NCBI GenBank assembly: GCA_015143295.1
Contig: CM026559.1
Location: 15,700,826 to 15,764,825 of the forward strand
Direction of reading: 5' to 3'
DNA length: 64,000 nt
DNA from: Tetracentron sinense
Taxonomy: Eukaryota > Streptophyta > Magnoliopsida > Trochodendrales > Trochodendraceae
Shown here: one piece after another, positions 56,249 to 64,000 of the stretch
Position numbering within the stretch: the stretch's first letter is position 1
How the letters are laid out: each line of letters begins with the position of its first letter
Made by a program: the position numbers and the translations under genes
The notes under the pieces: generated by a model
Told to the model about the DNA's origin: nothing
The model's database searches: none
The model's input: only the letters and a program-made list of their open reading frames with translations

Positions 56249-59200
56249 CTATTGAAATAACTCCGGCTATTTCTCTTTGACTTCGGCTTCACATTCCCAT
56301 GTGGCCTCTTCCCGAGCATGATGTTGCCACTGAACGAGCACTAATGGAATAGTCTTGTTATGAAGCACTTGATCTCTCCGGTCCAACACTTGAATCGGCT
56401 TCTCTACTAGTGTGAGATCCTCTCGAATTTCCAACGGTTCCAAGTCTATGACATGCGAAGGGTCCGCAAAGTATTTTCAAAGCATAGATACACGGAAAAC
56501 GTTATAAACCGCGGCCATGTGAGGTGGAAGAGCTACTCAGTAAGCAACTTCACCAACTCGTGTGATAATCTCAAAGGGCCCAACTTACCGAGGACTAAGC
56601 TTGCCTCTCTTGCCAAACCTCATAATCCCCTTGCTAGGAGATACCTTCACAAAGACTTGATCCCCTACTTGGAATTCCAAGTCTCTACGGTGAGTGTCAG
56701 CATAGCTTTTCTGACGATCTTGGGCAGCTTTCAATCGATCTCGGATGATCTTAACCTTGTTTGCAGTTTGCTCGATCAACTTCAGACCAAGCATCTTTCT
56801 CTCTCCTACCTCATCCCAGTAAAGAGGAGACCTACAACTTTGCCCATACAAGGCCTCAAATGGTGCCATTTGGATGCTCGCCTGTAACTATTATTGTAGG
56901 CAAACTCTACCAACGGCAATTGCTCTTCCCAGCTGCCCTTGAAATCTAACATACATGCCCGAAGTATGTCTTCAACGATTTGATTCACCTTCTCGGTTCG
57001 TCCATTCGTCTGTGGATGAAAGGCGGTGCTAAAGTCGAGTCAGGAACCCATGGCATCCTGAAAATTCTTCCAGAACCTAGACGTGAATCGTGGATCCCGA
57101 TCTGTCACAATACTAACTGGCACCCCGTGTAACCGAGCGATCTCCTTGATATACAGTGCGGCCAACTGACTAGAGTTAAAAGTAGTTCGGTAGGGCAGGA
57201 AATGCGCAAACTTTGTCAAACAATCCACCACAACCCAAATAGCATCAGAGTTCCTTGCCGTCTTTGGCAAACCCACAATGAAGTCCATGGATATGTGCTC
57301 CCATTTCCACTTGGGAATCGGGAGAGACTGTAATAGATTGGCGGGTCGCATGTGTTCTGCCTTCACTTGTTGGCACACCAAGCACCGTGCCACATACTCT
57401 GCAACGTCCCTCTTCATATTCCACCACCAAAAGTGATCCTTCAGGTTCTGGTACATTTTTGTACCCCCTGGATGCACCGTGTACTTTACCCGGTGGGCTT
57501 CATCCATAATCTCTCGTCGAAGATCCGCATTGGCCGGAACACAAAGCTTTCCCTTGAATGTGATAGCACCTCGGCTAGTGAGAGAGAAGTCCTCACTACC
57601 CTTGGCAACTTCCTTATCCCGAAAAGCCAACAATTCTGCATCCGTGACTTGATACTCTTGGATCAAGTCTATAATGTACGGCCGAACTGTGACATTTGCA
57701 AAAATAGGACCGCGGACTGAATCATTCACACTGATGTCCATATTTTCCAAATCTTCCAACAATCTCCATTCTTGCACTAACAGATGTGCCAACAACCCTG
57801 GAGGTCTTCTACTCAAAGCGTCGGCCACTACATTAGCTTTGCCTGGGTGGTATTGGATGGTGCAGTCATAGTCTTTCAAAAATTCCATCCAACGCCGTTG
57901 CCTTAAATTTAGCTCCTTTTGGGAAAAGAGGTACTTGAGGCTCTTATGATCCCGTAAAGGTAATGTTGCCAAATCTTGAGTGCAAATACGACTGCGGCAA
58001 GTTCCAAGTCATGCGTGGGGTAATTATTTTCATGCTCCTTCAGTTGCCTTGATGCATAGGCAATGACTTTCTTGTGCTGTATGAGCACACACCCAAGTCT
58101 AACGTGCGAGGCATCACTATACACCTCATAACCACCATGTCTGAATGGCACAGTAAGGACGGGAGTTGTGGTAAATCTCTTCTTCAGTTCCATGAAATTG
58201 ATCTCGCACTTGTCACTCCATACAAACTTGGTGTTCTTCCTTGTCAAATATGTAAGCGGTACTGTAAGGCTGGAGAAACCCTCTATAAATCTTCTGTAAT
58301 AGCCTGCCAACCCAAGGAAGCTGCGTATCTCAGTGACACTCTTGGGCCTCGTCCAATTCACGACTGCTTCTATCTTCTTCAGATCTACCGATATGCCTTC
58401 CGCAGATAAAACGTGGCCTACGAATGCTATTTCTTCCAACCAAAACTCACACTTGCTAAGTTTGGCATACAACTTGCGCTCTCTCAGCATTTCTAAAGCA
58501 AGGTGAAGGTCTCACACATGATCTTCCCGTGTCTGGGAATATATCAGTATGTCATCGATGAACACAATCACGCATCGATTAAGATATGATCGGAACACCC
58601 GGTTCATCAAATCCATAAAAGCTACCGGTGCATTCGTGTGACCAAATGGCATCACCAAGAACTCATAGTGTTCTTACCGAGTCCGAAAAGTAGTTTTGGG
58701 CACATCCTCAGCCTTGATCTTCAATAGGTGGTAACCCAACCGAAGATCGATCTTAGAAAAAAATATCGCTCCCTTTAACTGATCGAACAAGTCATCAATC
58801 CTAGGCAATGGATACCTATTCTTAATAGTGACTTTGTTCAACTGCCTGTAATCGACGCACATCTGCATCGAGCCATCCTTCTTCTTAACAAATAAAACTG
58901 GGGCACCCCATAGTGAGACACTTGGTCGAATGAAACCAAGGCCTTGTAATTCCTCCACCTGAGTTTTCAACTCCTTGAGTTCAATCGGGGCCATTCTATA
59001 CGGAGCCCAGAAGATAGGAGCTGTGCCTGGTGCAAGCTCAATCACAAACTCAATCTCCCTGTCTGGAGGCAACCTTGGCAATTCCTCTGGAAACACATCC
59101 AGGAATTCACTCACGACAAGAATAATCGAAGAGTCCTTTACCTTGGGGTTCACTAAGCTTAATGCCGTAAAGCGAGCAATATCCTTATTCCTCATCCCCC

Positions 59201-59551
59201 AAAAATTAAATGGCTTCCCCTCCACCGGCTTGAAGAGTACCATCTTCTCAAAGCAAGCCACATGCCCATGATGCGCTGCTAACCAATCCATCCCGAGGAT
59301 GACGTTGAAATCCTGAAATCTGAGGACAATGAGATCGACTGCCAATTCATGGCTTCCAACTTGGACCACACTGCCTCTGAAAATGCGATCCGATAGTACT
59401 ATCTTGCCAAGAGGAGTCGAAATGGATAACTCCGGTTCCAATTGACTAGGCTCCATAGAAAAGCCTTGGGAAAAACTCGGCGAGACAAATGAATGAGTAG
59501 ACCTGGTGTCGATTAATACTCAAGCCAAACATGCATTGACTAATAAAGTTC
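56249..59551 (-). pseudogene. pol: pol of element E: protease, RT, RNase H, integrase
   Basis: The protease has its active site changed to [12 protein letters not shown] (Gly to Arg) and a TGA just before it, so it is catalytically dead. Reverse transcriptase follows ([18 protein letters not shown] near 58550), with stops at 58674 and about 58512. RNase H ([13 protein letters not shown]) ends in a frameshift near 57960. The integrase zinc domain (CLVCQQVK) and core ([21 protein letters not shown]) are in a 310-codon open stretch that stops at 57040. A frameshift near 56880 and a stop at 56585 precede the chromodomain-like tail, which also has a stop. Confidence 0.9.
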
Positions 59552-59697
59552 CTGAAATTATAATTAGCTAAGTCAATCCATGCATCAATGGCATATACAC
59601 ATAGGTATATATATAAATAACATGCCATATAAGTACATAATCGAATACTACATAACAAATTAATTTACAGATAATTAAATACACTACAACTGCGTAC
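59552..59697 (-). other. Putative GT-AG intron between gag and protease, element E
   Basis: Donor GTAGTACAAG|GTACGCAG and acceptor ATAATTTCAG|GAACTTTATT bound 146 bp. Joining gives codon G|GA in phase: YVVQG-TLLVNACLA. Unspliced RNA meets TAG four codons after the donor. Both splice sites look intact here. Confidence 0.7.
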
Positions 59698-60969
59698 CTT
59701 GTACTACATAGTCAGATGCAAGTGCATCACCCTCTGTTAAGGCAAATACTCGCCCCTCATTCACCTGGTGAGGTGGAGGTGCAGACCGTGCAGGCTGGGA
59801 GGACGCTTGGTATGATCCTGCTCGGAGTACTGGGGGCCTGATCCCCTATAACTGGCCTGGTAAATGCCTCGTCAGACATTCCCTGATCATGTGGCCCTGG
59901 TGACCACAATGAAAACATCCACCCGATGCCTTCCGGTAATCTCCTACCGGGTGCCTTCGGCCACAAGAAGTGCAGACCTCATATGTGTAGGTTGGAGGGG
60001 CCAGAAGTGGAGCATACCTCGCTGCCTGAGGTGCAACAGTCTGTGGGGCAATAAGAGCCTGAGGTCTAGGTGCCTGAGACGCATACTGTTGTGGAGCGGG
60101 AGGTGTATAAGACGGCCTCAGCGGTGGTGCTGGCCACGCATACTATGGTGATGCTGGCCATGTTGACTGATAAGGGCCAGTCCGGGCCCGCCTCTCTGGA
60201 GGTGCTGAACTACTAGATTGGCCTCTCGCCAATCCCTCTTCTTGGACACGGTCTCTGAATTGGCCTCAACCAACAAGGCTTTATCCACTACTTTGGCGTA
60301 AGTGGAGTGCCTGAAGACCGAGACTCGATCCATGATGAAATCTATGAGCCCTTGCTCAAACCTCCTTACCTTCATTGCTTCGGTGGTAATCATGTGTGTT
60401 GCGAAGCGTGATAACTCCGAGAACTTGGCTTCATACTGAGCCACCGACATCGAGCCCTGCTCAAGGTTGATGAACTCCCTCTCTTTCTTTTCCCAAGCTC
60501 CAATCAGGAAGTATTTCTTATAGAAGGTGTCCTTGAACTCCTCCCAAGTCCAGGGTTGACCTTGCATGGTTAAATCCCGAGTCCTCAAGGCGGACAACCA
60601 CCAATGGTGTGCCTCACCCTCAAGCATAAAAGTAGCCCATGCCACTTTCTCTTCCTCTATCGGTGAGAGGACGACAAATATCTTCTCCAACTGGAGGATC
60701 CAAGCCTCTGTGGCAAGAGGGTCCACACTCCCATGGAATGGTGGAGGCCTCAGTCTCCGAAATGCCTCAACCCCAGTGGTACAATGTACTGGAGCTGCAG
60801 GCGGTGGAGTATGTGCTGCCGATGATGGTATAGTTTGCCGAGCCGCCAGTACGGCGAGAGTCTCAGCAATAGAGCCTAAGACCTGAGAGAGGTCTGGCTG
60901 CCCAACCTTATCCCGAGAAGAAGATGAAGCTCTAGTGTGTGGTACGCGATCCCAGGTGCCCCGCCTCAT
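59698..60969 (-). pseudogene. gag: gag of element E
   Basis: ATG at 60967-60969: MRRGTWDRVPHTRASSSS. The first 230 or so codons are open and give the best-preserved Gag in the window: VEAFRRLRPPPFHGSVDPLA, GEAHHWWLSALRTRDL, QPWTWEEFKDTFYKKYF, MSVAQYEAKFSELSRFATHM. A frameshift after KKRDW (about 60230) leads into the Pro/Ala-rich linker. The zinc knuckles read CTSCGRRHPVGDY (last Cys to Tyr) and CFHCGHQGHMIREC (intact). The end, LASDYVVQG, leads to the splice donor. Confidence 0.88.
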
Positions 60970-61310
60970 GACTAAAGTCCTGAGAACAATAGCACTACAT
61001 GAGTCTAACTTGGAACCGCAGTTTATAGCATTAATTCAATTCCCACAAAATTTCAAGTAGTAGTATTTATGTAGTATTAGTATACATCGCATCATAATCA
61101 TCGGTGTATACATAATAGGCTTAGTGTTCTAGCGTTTCTAGACACTTACTTGGTTGAAACAACCATTTTGGACTAAGACTAAGTTTTATTCTCACACTTG
61201 GAAATCATGACTCGCTTCTGACTTACTTCTTTCCTAACTTCCTTCCTAACATATGCTCTTGTCAAGCCATGGTACCAGATTCTAAGTGACCCTAAAGACC
61301 TAAAGCCTAG

Positions 61311-61322
61311 GCTCTGATACCA
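61311..61322 (-). promoter_or_regulatory. Primer-binding site of element E
   Basis: The minus strand reads TGGTATCAGAGC exactly, four bases from the 5' LTR end. Confidence 0.95.
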
Positions 61323-61326
61323 CCTC

Positions 61327-61735
61327 TGTCACGACCCAGAACCCACCCTAGGAGTTAGAGTGAATCTTGGACGACTTATCATGACCTACATGACATGCTT
61401 GGAAAACCAACCTGTAAAATACACTGAGCATATACAGTAGAGGACAAACATAGCAGAAACATACCCTAACATGGCACAGCGGAAGTCTAACAATACCTCT
61501 ATGTATATTTATACATGATCCAATTTGATACAAAAAGGAATTCAAAACAAAGAAAGTGCGGACAGGCCCGCCAAAATACATGAATATACTCTCAAGCTCT
61601 CCCATAATCTCACTTAGAATCTACCACCTAATAGTGACCGTCTACATGAGGCTCCTCCATAGGTTCCTCAATGTACTCCTCCTCCACCCATGGGAGAGGA
61701 GGAAAGACATCAAAAGGAACAGCCGCTCCGCTATC
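61327..61735 (-). repeat. Truncated 5' LTR of element E
   Basis: Only the last 409 bp of the LTR remain, colinear with 50503-50911 of the 3' LTR. On the minus strand the first retained bases are GATAGCGGAGC, two bases beyond the acceptor-like GGCAG|GT. The duplication CCAGA follows immediately at 61736. Confidence 0.9.
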
Positions 61736-62115
61736 CCAGACCTCCCGACCTGCGCTGACACAGGGTCCTCAATTTGTGCCACAGATTTCTAGCCCTACTG
61801 CTACTTAGACCACAAGAGGTGTACCAGCCATGTCTTTGGCATCTACGTTTGATACTTGTGCTCACTGTGGCAAGAGTCACAAGACTTTCACTGTGGTGAT
61901 CGTAGCCACTCTATCAGAGATTTTCCACGTCGACAATCACGAATCCAGTCTCAGGAGAACAGGCCCCCAGTTCGACAAGCCACACAAGAGGGGTCTTCTC
62001 AGACTTGCAGGCCCCCATAGCCCACCCAGCCGACCCAACAGGCGAATCAAGGCAGAGCCTTCACCTTATATGAGAGAGACGCACATACATCTGAGGATGT
62101 TGTACAAGGTATGCT
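61736..62115 (+). pseudogene. gag: gag of element F, C-terminal part
   Basis: After the duplicated CCAGA the frame continues as TSRPALTQGPQFVPQ, with a TAG near 61806 where homologues have Gln. A region containing CAHCGKSH and, in another frame, FHCGDRSHSIRDF follows. It represents two zinc knuckles fused by a deletion, the last Cys changed to Phe. The end EDVVQG precedes GTATGCTC at 62116, the same donor position as in A, D and E. Confidence 0.8.
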
Positions 62116-62398
62116 CAAGTCAGAGTTGTTGAACTGTAAATTATCGATAGTATGTGATATATACTTATATGTGTGTACGAACAAGTTACGTATAATCTAT
62201 GTGTATTTGCTATGCATTGTTAAAAATTTTGTGTGTAACCTGACCCTAGCCGGGTGACTGGCTGACATGAGATTGATACATCCTTTTGGTTATGTGTGAC
62301 GTTGCCAAGTCAGTATCCTTAGTTGAGCAAGGTGAAGTGTGGGAAAAGAATCCTCGCTTGCTTGTGTGTTGTCTTAATTTCGGGGATGAAATTCTTAT
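62116..62398 (+). other. Noncoding tail of element F in place of pol
   Basis: It starts with the donor-like G|GTATGC and ends with the shared TTTCGGGGATGAAATTCTTA before the polypurine tract. No pol motif is present on either strand. It includes a CCTAGCCGGGTGACTGGCTG segment and GT-rich sequence. I cannot say whether pol was deleted in this copy or in its ancestor. Confidence 0.7.
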
Positions 62399-62411
62399 AA
62401 GGGGGGGAGGA
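62399..62411 (+). promoter_or_regulatory. Polypurine tract of element F
   Basis: AAGGGGGGGAGGA immediately before TGTAAAGCCCC of the 3' LTR. Confidence 0.9.
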
Positions 62412-64000
62412 TGTAAAGCCCCAGAATTTGGGTTCACTGTGCTATGTATAGTGTCAGTGAATTGTGTCCTTGTATGGTGTGTGTAAAGGCTTAGAGCTTT
62501 CCATCTTGTTCTTGGTTGTATGGTGAGTCAAGTAAGTATTCCAGGTATGTGTGTTGAGGCTCAAAAAGAGAGTATGAGTAGACTCTAAGTGGGAAAAATT
62601 CAAGGGTATAAAATACCCTAAGTGCTTAAAAGGTCATAAGTAAATAGTGCGGTGAATAGTTATGTGAATAGTGCTATGAATAGTGCTTGTGAGGCTCAAA
62701 GTTCTCTATGTGCTTGTGAATTAGGTAAGGAGTTTATTAAGTCAATTAGTATAGTTTTTATGGTGTGTGAGGGTACTAAAGAACCATCCTTGATGTTTAT
62801 GGGTGTTAAAATAAAGAGGGAAAGGTTCTAAGTGTCAAGAGGGTAGATGTCTTACCATAACCTCAACTTGAGGGAGCTCTAGTTGGGTCATAGCTTATTA
62901 GAATTGAGTGATTCTTGAACTATTAGAAATATATTGAACCCCTCTTTAAATTTCATGTTTATCACCTTTTTAGATTTGGATTAGAAGTTAAGTCAAATGT
63001 GGGATTTCCGGAATCTGGTCTGCTGAGAATTTCTGGAACAGTTTGGACTAGTCTACTTGTAGGCTCATTTCAACCCTTTAAAGTTCAGAATTGAGATTTT
63101 TGCAAAACATGAAAGTTGTTCCCCTTTAAATTTAAAATCCAACTCAAGTTGAATCGTCAAAATTGGATCAACGAGTCAAAAGTTATGGCTTAATCATCGA
63201 GGCAGATAAAACCAAGCAGCATGAGCGGGAGACGAGCGGTCGACTCCTCCACTCAGGGTCGACCGGTCAGATCAGGGGTCGACCCCTCTAGCACTTTTTT
63301 TGTATAGGATTTATTTCTAGAACCCCCAAACTCAACCGGTCAAGTGGTCACACCTCCGGTCGACCCCTCCATACTTTTTTGTGCTGAAACCGACTCTTTT
63401 GAGATCTTTTAAGGATATGGGAGTCTTTGGCCAACCCATTTGACTATAAATACAAGCCAATTTCGTGGCTTAGGGTTTACAACACCCTTATAGAAGATTT
63501 TGAGAGAAAAGAGAGAGAAGTTAGGGTTTTCTTGCAAAGGTTTTTGCTTGTGCTTCGTCAAGGATCATTAGGTAAAGCTTGTTCTTGCTTCCGAAGCCCG
63601 ATCTTGACTTCCTCGAGCTTTCCCAAGCTTGGAGTGGATTCAATAAGCTTTCTCAAAGCACTTATAGCTTCAAAGGAGCTCTTCAAAAAGGTAGATACAC
63701 TCTACTATTTACCATGTACTCTTCCTCTTAAGAAAACCATGATTAAAGTATGTTCTTGGGTTGATTGGATGTTGAATTTATACTTGGATGTAAACTACCA
63801 CTATTAGGCACTCTATGTGTTTGGTTAAATGCCTCTAAGAGATTTTATGTTTAAGTATGCTCCTAATTTTGCTATGAGATGTAAGTTATCACTAGTATTG
63901 AGTTATATGAATATGATGTTATGTTTACAAGCTTTCTAAGTCCACATGATGCTCGCTCACAAGTACTATAGCCACTCTATGTTCACAAGTCTCGCATGAT
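62412..64000 (+). repeat. 3' LTR of element F, runs off the window
   Basis: Partner of 42115-42279 plus 46610-49310, uninterrupted here, which confirms the insertion point of G. The first 1589 bp are present: the 60 bp block (63126-63190), GGTCGACC array (63230-63370), TATA box (63444-63453), donor-like AAGGTAGATACAC (about 63689). The repeat array and peptide frame lie beyond the window. Confidence 0.92.

Larger units (their letters stand above)
50503..61735 (-). mobile_element. Gypsy element E inside gag of F, 5' LTR truncated
   Basis: A minus-strand element with complete 3' LTR (50503-52785 and 56060-56158), polypurine tract, pol, gag-pro intron, gag, primer-binding site, and only 409 bp of its 5' LTR (61327-61735). 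It is flanked by a perfect duplication CCAGA (50498-50502; 61736-61740) that restores the gag frame of F when removed. The 5' LTR is thus short at its outer end although the duplication is intact. Confidence 0.9.
42115..64000 (+). mobile_element. Gypsy element F, pol-less, hosting G and E
   Basis: Parts in order: 5' LTR (42115-42279 and 46610-49310), primer-binding site, gag (49671-50502 and 61736-62115), a short noncoding tail, polypurine tract (62399-62411) and 3' LTR (62412 to beyond the window). No protease, reverse transcriptase or integrase lies between gag and the polypurine tract, so this is a gag-only, non-autonomous derivative. Its 5' LTR is split by solo LTR G and its gag by element E. 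The left flank is GTGGA (42110-42114); the right flank is outside the window. Confidence 0.85.

Overview
The window is nuclear DNA of a flowering plant, probably heterochromatin. Everything recognisable is LTR retrotransposon: Ty3/gypsy elements with a chromodomain-like integrase tail (most like the Tekay/Del chromoviruses) and one Ty1/copia element (Sirevirus-like). I see no host gene, rRNA, tRNA, CRISPR array or bacterial-type operon. The species cannot be named from the sequence. All gag and pol genes are broken.

Layout. 1-3145: unclassified AT-rich DNA with an LTR fragment (1130-2375). 3146-6104: a minus-strand LTR. 6105-11779: element A, minus strand, integrase and left LTR lost. 11780-40248: copia element B, minus strand, serving as host for later insertions. 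A solo LTR (14284-16763, duplication ATCTT) split its integrase. Gypsy element C (20740-40201) entered its right LTR. Gypsy element D (29937-39736, duplication ACTTT) then entered the right LTR of C. 40266-42114: LTR H, cut by element F (42115 to beyond the window). The 5' LTR of F holds a solo LTR G (42280-46609), itself invaded by an inverted solo LTR of the same family (43018-45189, duplication CTCTT). The gag of F holds element E (50503-61735, duplication CCAGA), whose left LTR holds a 3.3 kb solo LTR (52786-56054, duplication TAGAG).

Most interesting: the gypsy LTR families differ in most of their sequence but share one architecture. In order it is: a conserved block of about 60 bp; an array of dyad-symmetric sites whose outer bases change together between families (ACCGATCGATCGGT, TACGATCGATCGTA, GCGATCGATCGC, GGGTCGACCC); often a TATA box; an AAG|GT donor-like site; a tandem array of hairpin-forming repeats; a conserved hairpin around GAGTATTCC; a short ORF with the theme MSAG..APFDVCAPGPWVEEEY; and a second covarying hairpin. 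Differences in the short ORF are mostly synonymous, which suggests an LTR-encoded micropeptide. Separately, three of the gypsy elements carry a GT-AG intron of 132-146 bp between gag and protease. Unspliced RNA would stop just after Gag and spliced RNA would read into Pol.

Coordinates were read by eye. LTR ends with target-site duplications are firm; ends of fragments are approximate.
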